From: AWTP1-13 sp963827545
Lineage (GTDB): Bacteria > Pseudomonadota > Alphaproteobacteria > Rhizobiales > Hyphomicrobiaceae
DNA: 64,000 nt
Assembly (NCBI GenBank): GCA_963827545.1
Contig: CAWHBI010000006.1
Span: forward strand, 39,393-103,392
Direction: 5' to 3'
Position numbers and translations under genes: made by a program. The notes beneath the pieces were generated by a model. The model saw nothing but the letters and a program-made list of their open reading frames with translations. It was not told where the DNA came from and made no database searches. Shown here piece after piece: positions 46,081 through 56,045 of the stretch (position 1 is its first letter; the number at the start of each line of letters is the position of its first letter).

Positions 46081-47727
46081 ATGTGGTCGTGCCTGCGGTG
46101 CGCTCTCATTCCCTCATTGGCAATTGTCGCTCTTCAACTGTGCTGCAGCGCCGGCCTCGCGCAGCAGCGCAGCGACCAGGCACAGCGTGGCGTCGTCATC
46201 GCGCCGTCGGCCTTCGAACGGGTCGGCTCCGGCCCCAGCAGCCTCTTCTGGATCCGCGATGGCCTGACTGGCATCGTCGACACCCTGGCCAACAGCGTTG
46301 CATTCGTGGACGACGCGGGACGCGTCATCGGACGCGCGCCCCTGCCCGACCGGTTCATCGTCAGCGGCACGGAAGCTCAGGAGACCAGCGTGCTGCTCCT
46401 GTCGGGTGACAGAAGATCGGCTGTAGAGCTGCCGCGCAACCTTGACCCGGCTTCGCCGCCGCCTCTGACCGCGCAGTCGCTCCCCGGGACCGGGAGAAGT
46501 GCTCCCGGGCAAGCAGTGCGGAGGAGCAAGACCCAACTGTCGGTCCCTTCCCTGCCGCGGGCTGCGCGCTCGAGCCCGGGCGACCTCGAGGTTCGCTCGC
46601 TGACGGGCAAGGCGCTGGCCGACGCTGCGGAGATCGGCATCGACAGCCAGGGCCGGCGGTACCTGCTGTGGTCGGAATTCGTCGGCGCCAACCCTGACAT
46701 CGTGGTGCGTGCGTTCGTCGGCCGCTACGGCACCGACGGGCGCCTGACGGGCGTCGCCGAGCTGCCGCTGGCGGCGATGGATTACGTTCCGGACGAGTAT
46801 GTGGCGATCACCGGAAAGGGTGACGTGCGGGTGATGGTGCCGACACGATCCAAGATTGAAATACGCACGATCCCGATCCAGGCCGTTTCTGCCGTCAACC
46901 CGAGGACAACGACAGACATTGTCTCGCCCGGCGCGCTGAGACGCATGCAAGCCGAGAAGGGGCGCGCCATCGGCGTCGACACGCAGGTCAGAGCGTCGCA
47001 GGACGCGCCCGCGCCGCGCAACCTGGCGCCACCTCCGAAACAGGAACGCGAGGGGCGTGCTCTCGAACCGATCTCGCGCGCCAAGGTGATCGAGCTGGCG
47101 CGCGAGTTCCTCACCCAGCAATGGACACTGGCGAAGAACAATTTCGAGCAGGACGGTGTGCCGAGCCTGTGCGACAAGTCCGAGAACCAGTACTGGGAGC
47201 GGCCGGGCTGGGTGCGCGAGGAGCGCATCGGCCAGACCATGACGCGCATCCCCTACCGGTGGGGCGGCTTTGACAATCCCGCCGCATTCGTCAAGCGCCT
47301 GGGAGAGGGGGCGCTCGCCGGCGACGTGTGCACCTGCCGCGACCCCAATCACAACAATTGCATCTTTGCCCGTTCCACCGGGGTCGACTGCTCCGGCTTC
47401 ATCTCCCGCGTCTGGGGGCTGGTGAGAAAATATGGCACCTCCGACATCAGGGAGGTGAGCACCGAGGTCAAGAATTGGCAGAACGATCTCGGCGCGCTCA
47501 AGCCGGGCGACGCCCTCAACTTGGCGGGAAACCATGTGCGCCTGGTCGTGGGGGCCGTCACGGAGCCGCAGATCCGGATCCTGGTGATCGAGTCCACCAC
47601 CGCGCCCGACTGCAAACGCCTCGACGGCACAGCAGCCGAGTGCGAGGGCGTGTGCGAGTGTGCCCGCCCGATCACCGATTTCCGCGGCTACCGGCTGATC
47701 CGCTTCAAGGGCATCCAGGACGAGTAG
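46081..47727 (+). CDS. exported NlpC/P60-like protein
   Basis: 548 residues with signal peptide MWSCLRCALIPSLAIVALQL-CCSAGLAQ. The N-terminal two thirds (about 30-330) show repeated beta-propeller-like strands (SLFWIRDGLTGIVDTL; LLLSGDRRSAVELPRN; GIDSQGRRYLLWSEFVGANP). A C-terminal module about 345-548 shows PYRWGGFDNPAAF, the catalytic-type Cys437 in STGVDCSGFISRVWG and His485 in LAGNHVRLVVG, as in NlpC/P60 cell-wall peptidases. Two Cys-rich insertions (GDVCTCRDPNHNNC; CKRLDGTAAECEGVCECA) suggest disulfides. Start set by GGGGAGG. Peptidoglycan as substrate is inferred. Confidence 0.78.
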   Translation: MWSCLRCALIPSLAIVALQLCCSAGLAQQRSDQAQRGVVIAPSAFERVGSGPSSLFWIRDGLTGIVDTLANSVAFVDDAGRVIGRAPLPDRFIVSGTEAQETSVLLLSGDRRSAVELPRNLDPASPPPLTAQSLPGTGRSAPGQAVRRSKTQLSVPSLPRAARSSPGDLEVRSLTGKALADAAEIGIDSQGRRYLLWSEFVGANPDIVVRAFVGRYGTDGRLTGVAELPLAAMDYVPDEYVAITGKGDVRVMVPTRSKIEIRTIPIQAVSAVNPRTTTDIVSPGALRRMQAEKGRAIGVDTQVRASQDAPAPRNLAPPPKQEREGRALEPISRAKVIELAREFLTQQWTLAKNNFEQDGVPSLCDKSENQYWERPGWVREERIGQTMTRIPYRWGGFDNPAAFVKRLGEGALAGDVCTCRDPNHNNCIFARSTGVDCSGFISRVWGLVRKYGTSDIREVSTEVKNWQNDLGALKPGDALNLAGNHVRLVVGAVTEPQIRILVIESTTAPDCKRLDGTAAECEGVCECARPITDFRGYRLIRFKGIQDE

Positions 47728-47774
47728 GCAGCAGTCTATGGCGCTCGACGAAGAGCCGGGACGACGCAAGCCGC

Positions 47775-48536
47775 CTACCCCCGCATGCCGCCGTCCACCA
47801 TCAAAGTCGAGCAGGTGACGAAGCTCGACAGATGCGACGCGAGATAGAGGGCTGAGCGTGCAATCTCCTCCGGCTCGGCGTGGCGGTGCAGCGGGATCGC
47901 ATCGTTGAGCATTTTCGTGGCGTCGATGCCGCCGGCCATCTTGCCGATGTTCTCCTCGATCTTCGCCTGGAAGGCGTTGTCGATCGGCCCCGGATGCAGC
48001 GTGTTGACGCGGATGCCGCGCCGCGCCGCCTCCTTGGCGACGGAGCGCATCAGCCCGACCTGCGCGTGCTTTGCAGTCACGTAGGCGACCACGCCGGGCG
48101 CGCCCATGGCGCCCACCACGCTCGACGTGATGATGATGCTCCCGCCGTCGTTCATGCGCGGAAGGCCATACTTGCAGGCGAGAAAGGCGCCACGCACGTG
48201 CACCGCCATGTGCGCATCGAACGCGTCCTCAGGATACTCGGTGACCGGCACGACCGGGCCCTGGTTGCCGGCGTTGCTGAACAGCACGTCGATCTTGCCG
48301 AACCGCTCGACCGTGCGCTCGACGTAGGCCCGGGTGGCGGCGGCGTCGCTCACGTCGGCGGCGATGGCATCGGCGTTGGGGCTCCCGAGCCCGCCTTTCG
48401 CACGCTCGAGGTCGGCCTGTCGCAGGTCGACCAGCATCACCTTCGCTCCCTCGCGCAGAAACAACCGTGCGCTCGCGAGCCCCAGGCTGCCGGCGCCACC
48501 GGTGATGACGCAGACCTTGTCCTCCAAGAGCGGCAT
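47775..48536 (-). CDS. SDR family oxidoreductase
   Basis: 253-residue NAD(P)-dependent short-chain dehydrogenase. Coenzyme motif TGGAGSLG, acidic VDL after beta-2 (suggesting NAD preference), NAG at VLFSNAGNQ, catalytic Ser in SIIITSSVVG, and Tyr-x-x-x-Lys in VAYVTAKHA. The C-terminus has the usual CSTLMVDGGMRG. Convergent with the NlpC/P60 gene and divergent from the MetF-like gene. Substrate not predictable. Confidence 0.9.
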   Translation of the reverse strand: MPLLEDKVCVITGGAGSLGLASARLFLREGAKVMLVDLRQADLERAKGGLGSPNADAIAADVSDAAATRAYVERTVERFGKIDVLFSNAGNQGPVVPVTEYPEDAFDAHMAVHVRGAFLACKYGLPRMNDGGSIIITSSVVGAMGAPGVVAYVTAKHAQVGLMRSVAKEAARRGIRVNTLHPGPIDNAFQAKIEENIGKMAGGIDATKMLNDAIPLHRHAEPEEIARSALYLASHLSSFVTCSTLMVDGGMRG

Positions 48537-48743
48537 GGGGGGCTCCCTTCAATTGTGCAGCTGAGACGACCGGTTTCTTTGCCTTGAATGTACACGCTTT
48601 CGCTGGGTCTTTGGCAATTGCGCCAGGGAGGGCCGCGCCAGGCGACGATCTGTTAAGCATTGGCGACACGGAACATGCGTTGACAACAATTGCAGCCGCT
48701 TGTTTCACTATGGCGAGAGAACCGAACGGGTGCCGCCGAACCC

Positions 48744-49748
48744 ATGCCGAATACCGAAACACGCGTGAATGCCGCCGGCAGGGGTCAGTTCAAGGAGCGT
48801 CTGAGGGCGGGCAAGTTCGTCGTCACCGCCGAGATCGTCCCGCCCGTGTCGTGCGACCGCCGCGACCTCATCGCGAAGGTGAGGCCGCTCAAGGGGGCGG
48901 CCGATGCCGTCAACGTGACGGACGGCGCTGGAGCCCGCTCGCACATGGGACCGCTGGCCGCGGCGGCGCTGCTCCTGCAAAGCGGCATCGAGCCGATCCT
49001 GCAACTGACCTGCCGCGACCGTAACCGCATCGCCCTGCAGAGCGACCTGCTGGGCGCGGCGGCGCTCGGGATCGAGAATTTGCTGCTGCTCAGGGGCGAC
49101 GATCCCGGCGCCGGCGATCAGCCCGATGCGAAGCCGGTGTTCGACATCGATTCCTCGATGCTCAGTCAGGTGGCACAGCAGATTAGGGACCGGCACACAC
49201 TGATGTCGGGCCGGAAGGTGTCTGGCGTTGCCCACTTCTTCCTCGGCACGGCGGATGCGCCCATCGATCCGCCGCCCGGCTGGAAGCCGAAGCGCCTCAA
49301 GGAGAAAATCTCCGCCGGTGCCCAGTTCGCACAGACACAGTTCTGCATGGATGCGAACGTCGTAAGGCGATACGCGCAATGCCTGGCCGACAACGGCATC
49401 TGCGATTTCTTCCTCCTGATCGGCATCGCTCCGTTGCGGTCTGCGCGCTCCGCGCGGTGGATTCGCGACAAGCTGTTCGGCTCGATCATTCCGGACGCCG
49501 CCATCGAGCGGCTCGAGCAGTCGACCGATCCCGTCCGAGAGGGCCGCAGGATCTGCATCGAGCTGGTCGAGGAGCTGAGCGAGTTGCCCGGCGTTGCGGG
49601 CGTCCATGTCATGGCCCCCGGCAACGATGCCGGCCTCGCCGATGTCGTGTCCGAAGCCGCCCGGATCGCGCAGAGAAAGACACGTCAAGCGGCCGGCCGT
49701 CACAGCCCCGAAGAAAGCTCCGGAGCCTGGCTGCTTCATCTTCAGTGA
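48744..49748 (+). CDS. methylenetetrahydrofolate reductase (MetF)-like protein
   Basis: 334-residue TIM-barrel flavoprotein of the MetF family: VVTAEIVPPVSCDRRDLIAK, DAVNVTDGAGARSHMGPLAA, ILQLTCRDRNRIALQSDLLG, NLLLLRGDDPG and GAQFAQTQFCMDANVV carry the family's folate/FAD landmarks. The C-terminus (about 285-334) is divergent. Start at ATG 48744, where homology begins; an earlier in-frame ATG is less likely and no strong ribosome site is seen. The classic MetF makes 5-methyl-THF for methionine; this copy may instead serve one-carbon catabolism next to the LLM gene. Confidence 0.8.
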   Translation: MPNTETRVNAAGRGQFKERLRAGKFVVTAEIVPPVSCDRRDLIAKVRPLKGAADAVNVTDGAGARSHMGPLAAAALLLQSGIEPILQLTCRDRNRIALQSDLLGAAALGIENLLLLRGDDPGAGDQPDAKPVFDIDSSMLSQVAQQIRDRHTLMSGRKVSGVAHFFLGTADAPIDPPPGWKPKRLKEKISAGAQFAQTQFCMDANVVRRYAQCLADNGICDFFLLIGIAPLRSARSARWIRDKLFGSIIPDAAIERLEQSTDPVREGRRICIELVEELSELPGVAGVHVMAPGNDAGLADVVSEAARIAQRKTRQAAGRHSPEESSGAWLLHLQ

Positions 49749-50063
49749 CGGCCCCCCTCCACCCCAAGAAGCTGTCCTCCCTTAGGACAGTGCGGCTGTA
49801 CTTCAGGAATTCCGCCATCGACGCCTCCGAGCGCCTCGAAGCATGGCATCTGGAGTGGGACGCGTCCCGCACGCGGGCATGGGCACTTCCCGCAGTACGC
49901 ATTCCGGACTTCTTAGATTCCGTTTGCAGATTCTAATGATTACGACCAATGTATTTGGAACGGTTGGGTGCCAAACCTTCGGTGCCGACTGCCTCTCCTG
50001 CACAGGCGTGTTGGATGAGGCGCAGCGTGCATCGTCAAGAAATTATTCGGGAGGAATAGAACA
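49749..50063. other. 315-base gap before the LLM operon
   Basis: Contains a hairpin CTGTCCT (49772-49778) / AGGACAG (49784-49790) soon after the MetF-like stop, a candidate transcript end without a T-run. An AT-richer stretch about 49910-49970 (TTGCAG ... AATGTA, 18 bases apart) could hold a promoter for the next operon, but the match is weak. Confidence 0.4.
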
Positions 50064-51233
50064 ATGAGCGCTGCTCTTCGGTTCAATGCAATGCACTTCA
50101 TGCCGTATGTGCATTTGCCGGAGAACCACAAGGACTACAAGTCGTTGTGGGTGAGCTTTCCAAACAAATACTTCGACCCGGAAAAGGGACACGCGCTCTA
50201 CCAGCGCTACCTGCAGGAGCTGGTGCTTGCAGACCGGCTCGGCTACGACGCCATCGTCGTCAACGAGCATCACAATACAGTCTACAGCATGATGGCGACG
50301 CCCAATCTGATTGCCGCCGCGCTGGTGCCGCAGACCAAGAACGTCCGCATCTGCGTGTGGGGCACACCGCCCAACTTCATGCTGCCGAACCGGCTGGCCG
50401 AGGAGTACGCCATTCTCGACGTCATGTCGAAAGGCCGGCTCGAGATCGCGCTGCCGCTCGGCACGGGCATGGAATACTGGGCGAACCCCGTCAACCCTGC
50501 CACCGCGCGCGAGAAGTTCAAGGAGTCGCTCAAGATCATGCTGCAGGCGTGGACCGAGGACGGCCCCACCACGCACTACGGCAACTTCTATACCTACCGC
50601 TTTCTCAACCCCTGGCCGCGTCCCTACCAGAAGCCGCATCCGCCCTGCTACGTGGTCGGCACCGGCAGCCCGGAGACGATCGAGATCGCAGCCGAGCTCG
50701 GCTTCGGCTACGCGTCGGTGTTCGTCACGCAGCAGCGCTCGCGCGAGCTCAACGAGAACCTTCGCCAGCGCGCGGCCCACTACGGCCACACCCTGCGGCC
50801 GGACCAGCTGCCTCTCCTCACGTTCGTCTACGTGGCGGAGACGCAGGAGCGCGCCGAGCAGGAATACATCGGCCACCTGCAACGCTTCTTCGAGGATTTC
50901 GCGCGCACCACGCCGCAGTACCTGGCGCCTCCCGGCTATCTCTCGATCGATCAGCTGAAGGCACGTGCGGCGATGGCGGACAAGATGCACGGCGGCTTCG
51001 ATTTCCAGGCCATCAGCAAGTCGTTCTTCATTGCGGTCGGCTCGCCCGACAATGTCGCCAACAAGATCGGCGAGTGGTCGCAGTGGATGAAGACCACGCA
51101 CATCAACTGCGTCATGCACGTCGCCGACATGCCGCACTGGAAGACCGTGAAGAACATGACGCTCTTTGCGGAAGAGGTGATGCCGCGGCTTCGCTCGCGC
51201 GTCCAGCCGGCCCTGCGGGCCGCAGCCGAGTAA
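50064..51233 (+). CDS. LLM class flavin-dependent oxidoreductase
   Basis: 389-residue bacterial-luciferase-like TIM barrel. Landmarks are LADRLGYDAIVVNEHHNTVY, TKNVRICVWGTPPNFMLPNR, EEYAILDVMSKGRLEIALPL and PCYVVGTGSPETIEIAAELG. Family members use FMNH2 or F420 and O2 to monooxygenate diverse substrates. Good ribosome site GGGAGGA. Coupled within 17 bases to an alpha/beta hydrolase gene and then to a full ABC importer, suggesting a catabolic unit that imports, oxygenates and hydrolyses one compound. Confidence 0.88.
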   Translation: MSAALRFNAMHFMPYVHLPENHKDYKSLWVSFPNKYFDPEKGHALYQRYLQELVLADRLGYDAIVVNEHHNTVYSMMATPNLIAAALVPQTKNVRICVWGTPPNFMLPNRLAEEYAILDVMSKGRLEIALPLGTGMEYWANPVNPATAREKFKESLKIMLQAWTEDGPTTHYGNFYTYRFLNPWPRPYQKPHPPCYVVGTGSPETIEIAAELGFGYASVFVTQQRSRELNENLRQRAAHYGHTLRPDQLPLLTFVYVAETQERAEQEYIGHLQRFFEDFARTTPQYLAPPGYLSIDQLKARAAMADKMHGGFDFQAISKSFFIAVGSPDNVANKIGEWSQWMKTTHINCVMHVADMPHWKTVKNMTLFAEEVMPRLRSRVQPALRAAAE

Positions 51234-51250
51234 GGTCGACCGGGGGTAAC

Positions 51251-52015
51251 ATGAGCAAGTTCGTGCGTGAGACGCACACCATCAACGGTGTAAAGACGGT
51301 TGTGCATACTGCCGGCAGCGGCGAGCCTGTCGTCTTCTTCCATGGGGCCGGCACCATCGACGGCTTCGATTTCGCCGAGCCGTGGACCGAGCGGTTTCGG
51401 GTGATCGTTCCTTACCATCCCGGGTTCGGCGAGTCCGACGACGACCCGACCTTCACCGACCTGCATGACTATGTCATGCACTACCTGGAGCTGTTCGACG
51501 CACTGAACCTCGACAAGTTCAATCTGGTCGGGCTGTCGCTTGGCGGCTATCTCGCCGCCAAGTTCGCGAGCGAGCACGGGCACCGCATCAAGAAGCTCGC
51601 GCTGATCGCGCCCGCCGGTATGATCGACACGATGCATCCCATGCTGGACCTGCTGGCCGTGCCGGGTGAGCAGGTGCCGGGGCTGCTCGTCTCCAATTTC
51701 GACGTCCTGAAGGCGCGCCTGCCCGAGAAGCCCGACATCGACTTCATGGCCGACCGGTATCGTGAGGCGACGACGGTGGCGCGGCTGCTCTGGGAGCACC
51801 CGGGCGATCCCAAATTCATGCGCTACCTGCATCGCATAAAGATGCCGACCCTCATCGTCTGGGGCGAGGAGGACAAGGTCATCCCCGTGCAGCAGACGGA
51901 GACCTGGCGGAAATTCATCAAGAACGCGGATATCAGGATCTTCAAGGGCGCGGGCCACCTCGTGCATCTGGAAAAACGCGAGGCCGTGGACGCGGTGGGG
52001 AGGTTCCTGGGCTGA
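51251..52015 (+). CDS. alpha/beta hydrolase
   Basis: 254 residues, canonical fold: oxyanion-hole region VVFFHGAGTIDGFDFAEP, nucleophile elbow GLSLGG (Ser about residue 98), acid in LIVWGEEDKVIPVQQ, and catalytic His in FKGAGHLVHLEKRE. Could open a lactone, ester, amide or C-C bond of the product made by the preceding LLM oxidoreductase. No signal peptide, cytoplasmic. Start is the first ATG after the LLM stop. Confidence 0.88.
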   Translation: MSKFVRETHTINGVKTVVHTAGSGEPVVFFHGAGTIDGFDFAEPWTERFRVIVPYHPGFGESDDDPTFTDLHDYVMHYLELFDALNLDKFNLVGLSLGGYLAAKFASEHGHRIKKLALIAPAGMIDTMHPMLDLLAVPGEQVPGLLVSNFDVLKARLPEKPDIDFMADRYREATTVARLLWEHPGDPKFMRYLHRIKMPTLIVWGEEDKVIPVQQTETWRKFIKNADIRIFKGAGHLVHLEKREAVDAVGRFLG

Positions 52016-52118
52016 GCATCGGCCCGGCTGCGACGACGCCGGCCCGGCAAAAAAACCAAGGGCACATGCACGGGTTCCTACGTGGCGCAGTGCATGACAA
52101 CCAAGATGGGAGGATGCG

Positions 52119-53336
52119 ATGGATAGACGGACATTCGTGAAAGGCGGTGCTGCGGTCGTCGGTGCCACGACCCTGCCGCGGATACATGCTCACGCGCAGT
52201 CGGCGCCGGCCAACATCCGGTTCGGCTACTCGATCACGATGTCGGGTCCGCTGGGGCCGGGCGCGGAATCGACGAGCGTGTCGCAGTACAAGCTGTGGCA
52301 GAAGCGCGTGAACGATGCCGGCGGCATCATGCTGAAGAAGTACAACAAGAAGGTCCCGATCGAGCTCGTCAGCTACGACGATCAGGGCAAGCCCGACGAG
52401 CTGCTCAAGCTCACCGAGCGCCTGATCGAGCAGGACAAGGTGGACATGATCCTGGGGCCGTATGCCACCCACATGAACCTGGCGTCGGCGCCGATCATCA
52501 ACAAGTACGAGTATCCGGTGATCATGACGACGGCCACCACCACGAAGACCTATACGCTGGGACCAAAGTGGCCCTACGCGTTCTGGAACATCTCGCAGCC
52601 CAACGAGTCGACGCAGCCGTTGGCGCAGGCGCTCGCCGGCTTGAAGAAGGAGGGCAAGATCAAGGGCCGGGTCGCTGCGGTCCATGTGGCGCTCGAGTAC
52701 GGCGTGGAAATGCACGCGGCCTTCCTCGAGGCGGCGAAGAAGGAAGGGCTGGAGGTCGTCTTCTCCAAGAGCTATCCCCTGGGTTCGGCCGACCTGCAGC
52801 CGCTGATCCGCGAAGCCATGGCGACCGATCCGGACGCGTTCGTGGCCTTGAGCTATCCGCCCGACACGTTCATGCTGACCGAGCAGGCGCAGATCGTGGG
52901 CTTCAACCCGAAGTTCATGTACGTGGCGATCGGCGGCGTGTTCCCGACTTACAAGGGCAAGTTCGGCAACAAGGTCAACGGCATCGTGGTGTATGGCGGC
53001 ATCGACCCCGGCGCACCCGGCATGGACGAATACAACAAGGCCCACCTCGCCGTGCACAACCGCCCATCCGAAGCCGGCGCGGTGAACGTGTACTCTGCCC
53101 TCGAGGTCGTACAGCAGGCGATCGAAACGGTCGGCGAGATCGATCGCAAGAAAATACGCGACGTGATCGCCAGCGGCACGTTCAAGACGCTGTGGGGCGA
53201 TCTCAAGTACGTCGACCAGCGCAACGCCAATCCCTGGGCCGTCGGCCAGTGGCAGAACGGCGAGATCGTCGGCCTGTTCCCGGCCAACAAGGCCGGCGCC
53301 AAGCCCCTGCTGTTCCCGAAGCCTACGTGGGCCTGA
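52119..53336 (+). CDS. branched-chain amino acid-type ABC substrate-binding protein (Liv system 3)
   Basis: 405-residue periplasmic binding protein. Tat-like start MDRRTFVKGGAAVVGATTLP-RIHAHAQS (twin Arg followed by a hydrophobic stretch). Body resembles the system 1 binding protein (NAGGIMLKKYNKKVPIELVS style segment, YPPDTFMLTEQAQIVGF, VYGGIDPGAPGMDEYNKAHL). RBS GGGAGGA. Ligand unknown; the operon link with LLM oxidoreductase and hydrolase implies a degradable organic compound. Confidence 0.88.
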   Translation: MDRRTFVKGGAAVVGATTLPRIHAHAQSAPANIRFGYSITMSGPLGPGAESTSVSQYKLWQKRVNDAGGIMLKKYNKKVPIELVSYDDQGKPDELLKLTERLIEQDKVDMILGPYATHMNLASAPIINKYEYPVIMTTATTTKTYTLGPKWPYAFWNISQPNESTQPLAQALAGLKKEGKIKGRVAAVHVALEYGVEMHAAFLEAAKKEGLEVVFSKSYPLGSADLQPLIREAMATDPDAFVALSYPPDTFMLTEQAQIVGFNPKFMYVAIGGVFPTYKGKFGNKVNGIVVYGGIDPGAPGMDEYNKAHLAVHNRPSEAGAVNVYSALEVVQQAIETVGEIDRKKIRDVIASGTFKTLWGDLKYVDQRNANPWAVGQWQNGEIVGLFPANKAGAKPLLFPKPTWA

Positions 53337-53364
53337 CGCACCAGTGATGATCGGTTGAAACTGC

Positions 53365-53398
53365 GGGTCAGGCCGAAACACCGGCCTGACCCGTTTTG
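53365..53398 (+). terminator. rho-independent terminator after Liv-3 binding-protein gene
   Basis: GGGTCAGGCC / GGCCTGACCC, a 10-base stem around an 8-base loop (GAAACACC), followed by GTTTT. It occupies the same place relative to the permease genes as the terminator in system 1 and should lower livHMGF expression relative to the binding protein. Confidence 0.82.
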
Positions 53399-53419
53399 CT
53401 TGTCCCTCCAGGTGCCGGC

Positions 53420-54289
53420 GTGATCCTGTTCGAAGTATTCCTCAGTGGCCTGCTCCTTGGCGGAATGTACGGACTGATCGCGCTCGGGCTCAATCTGCAA
53501 TACGGCGTGGCTCGCATCCTGAACCTCTCCTATGGAGAGTTCTTCCTGGGAGGGGCCTTCACCGCCTTTTTCACGATCATGTCGTGGAAGCTCAATCCGC
53601 TCCTGAGCGTCTTCATCAGTTTGCCGATTGCATTCGTGTTGAGCTGGCTGATCTATCAATACCTGATGATGCCGCTGATCCGGCGCGCCCCGGATCAGGA
53701 CGTGCTCGATGCCGACGTCGTGCTCGTCACCTTCGGCCTGCTGTTCGTATGCCAGGGCCTGGCGCTGGTGAACTGGAGCGGCGACCTGCGCGGCTACAGC
53801 TTCCTTTCGACAGGCGTCGATGTGCTCGGCGCGAGGATCGCCCTCAATCGGCTGCTGGCGTTCCTCGGTGCCTGTGCGCTGGCCATAACGCTGTTCCTGG
53901 TCTTGCGCCATACCCGGTTCGGTGCTGCGTTGCGGGCCATCACCATCGATCCGGTTGCAGCGAGCCTGGTAGGGGTCGACGTGCGGAACTTCTCAGCACT
54001 CGCTTTCGCGGCCGGCGGCGCACTGGCCGCCGTTTCCGGCATGCTGGTCAGCACGTTCATCTCCTTCAGCGCTACCTCCGGCGTCGAGTACACCCTGAAG
54101 GCCCTGATCGTGGTGATCATGGCCGGCGTCGGCCGAGTGACCGGCACGCTTGCGGCGGGGCTTCTGCTCGGCGTGGTGGAATCGGTCGGCGGATATCTGC
54201 TCGATCCCGCGCTGACGATCGCAATCAATTTCAGTCTGTTCATGCTCATCCTCCTGGTGCGGCCAACGGGGTTGTTCACCCGTGCTTGA
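53420..54289 (+). CDS. livH: branched-chain amino acid ABC permease, LivH type (Liv system 3)
   Basis: 289-residue permease. Landmarks are LLLGGMYGLIALGLNLQYGV, ILNLSYGEFFLGGAFTAF, ALRAITIDPVAASLVGVDVR and VVIMAGVGRVTGTLAAGLLL. Start taken as GTG 53420 (VILFEVFLSG); a TTG at 53396 lies within the terminator stem and is unlikely. Stop overlaps the LivM start by eight bases. It closely matches the first half of the fused permease of system 1. Confidence 0.88.
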   Translation: MILFEVFLSGLLLGGMYGLIALGLNLQYGVARILNLSYGEFFLGGAFTAFFTIMSWKLNPLLSVFISLPIAFVLSWLIYQYLMMPLIRRAPDQDVLDADVVLVTFGLLFVCQGLALVNWSGDLRGYSFLSTGVDVLGARIALNRLLAFLGACALAITLFLVLRHTRFGAALRAITIDPVAASLVGVDVRNFSALAFAAGGALAAVSGMLVSTFISFSATSGVEYTLKALIVVIMAGVGRVTGTLAAGLLLGVVESVGGYLLDPALTIAINFSLFMLILLVRPTGLFTRA

Positions 54290-55304
54290 GCTGCTCCAAA
54301 GAAACTGGCTTATCGTCGCGCTGATGGTGCTGGCCACCCTTGTCCTCGCGCTAGTGCCGCTCTTCACTTCAAATTACGTGATCTCGCTGTTCATACTGCT
54401 GTACGCGAACGTCGGGCTGGCGACGGCCTGGGCGTTTTTCTCGGGCACCACGCGCTATATCTCGCTCGCCACCGCCGCCTTCTTCGGGGTCGGCATCTAC
54501 GCGCTGGCGATCTCGCACGTGTATTTTCCGGTCCCACTGGCCTTGCTGACCGCGGCCATCACCGGGTTCCTGGTTGCCCTCGTCGTGGGCCTCTCGACCC
54601 TGCGTCTGCGCGGCGTGTACTTCGTGGTTTTTACATTCGGCCTCACCGAGCTTGTCCATCAGGTCATCAACTGGCTGGAGATAAAGAACAGGACGGTGAC
54701 CCGGTACATTTTCACCGACGTGTCCAATGTTCATATCTACGAGACGCTGCTGGCGGTTGCCCTGATCACGGTGCTCGGAAGCTGGTATGTGAGCCGAATT
54801 CGCCTCGGCTTTGCTCTGCGCGCCATCGGCGAGGACGAGACCGTGGCACGCCACACCGGCATCAACACCACCGGCGCGAAGATCGTGTGCTTTGCCCTCT
54901 CGGCCTCGGTCATGGCGCTGGTCGGCGCGGTGCTTGCGCTACGATATCCCTATATCGATGCGAGCATTGCCTTCAATAATACCTGGTCCTTCCAGGTGTT
55001 GATCGCTGCGCTGCTTGGCGGTCCGACGCGCCCGTGGGGACCCGCACTTGGCGCCATCCCGCTCGTGCTGCTGTCGGAGTATCTGACGGGCACCTTCCCG
55101 CACCACTTCGGCATCGCGCTCGGCCTGTGCTTCGTGGTGATCGTCTACTTCCTGCCCGGCGGCATCGCCCCTCTGCTCGAGCGTTACTACCATCGCTGGG
55201 CCGCAGCGCGCGCCTCGGGCACTTGGGCGCCAGAGGTGCCTTCGCTCCTGACCAGCCGGCTCAAGGCCGGCCTTGCCAGGGTCAACGCTCTGTGGCGGAC
55301 ATGA
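54282..55304 (+). CDS. livM: branched-chain amino acid ABC permease, LivM type (Liv system 3)
   Basis: 340-residue permease, GTG start within livH. Landmarks are TAWAFFSGTTRYISLATAAF, LRLRGVYFVVFTFGLTELVH and IGEDETVARHTGINTTGAKI. Matches the second half of the system 1 fusion, including the WAFFSG-TRY-SLA segment. Stop overlaps the LivG start as ATGA. Confidence 0.9.
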   Translation: MLELLQRNWLIVALMVLATLVLALVPLFTSNYVISLFILLYANVGLATAWAFFSGTTRYISLATAAFFGVGIYALAISHVYFPVPLALLTAAITGFLVALVVGLSTLRLRGVYFVVFTFGLTELVHQVINWLEIKNRTVTRYIFTDVSNVHIYETLLAVALITVLGSWYVSRIRLGFALRAIGEDETVARHTGINTTGAKIVCFALSASVMALVGAVLALRYPYIDASIAFNNTWSFQVLIAALLGGPTRPWGPALGAIPLVLLSEYLTGTFPHHFGIALGLCFVVIVYFLPGGIAPLLERYYHRWAAARASGTWAPEVPSLLTSRLKAGLARVNALWRT

Positions 55305-56045
55305 GCGCGGCGATGGCGAGCTCCGGCGAGGTCCTGCTCAGCGTGCGCGGCCTGCAGAAGGCCTTCGGCGGCCTCGTGGCGGTGCGCGATCTCTCCTTCG
55401 ATATTCGTCAAGGGGGGATCACGGGCCTCATCGGTCCCAACGGTTCGGGCAAGACGACCGTCCTCAACCTCATTACCGGCGAGCTGAGGCCCGACCACGG
55501 CGCCATCCTGTTCAAGGGAGGAGATATCTTCGGCTGGCCGGCCTTCCGCATCTGCCGCGCCGGCATTGCCCGCACGTTCCAGCTCGTGCGCGTTCTCCCC
55601 TTCATGACGGCGCGGGAGAACGTCATGCTGGGCCGCATGTTCGGCAGCGAGCCCACGGAGCCCACCCAGGCCGCCCACGAGGCCGACGCGCTCATCGAGC
55701 GCGTTGGGCTCACCGCACGCGCGGCCCTGCATGCCTCTCAGCTCACCTATATCGATCAGAAGCGCCTCGAGCTGGCCCGCGCTCTTGCCAGCCGGCCGCA
55801 GCTGCTGCTGCTCGACGAGTGGCTGGCGGGCCTCAACCCCACCGAGCTGCAGACCGGAATCGATTTGATCCGGCTGATCCGCGGCGACGGAATTGCCATC
55901 GTCATGATCGAGCACGTCATGGAGGCCATCCGCGCCCTGTGCGACCGGGTCGTCGTCATGAACGCTGGCGAGCGCATCGCCGAGGGCACGCCCGGCGCCG
56001 TGCTTTCCGACCCCGGGGTCATGCGCGCCTACCTCGGAGCCGACG

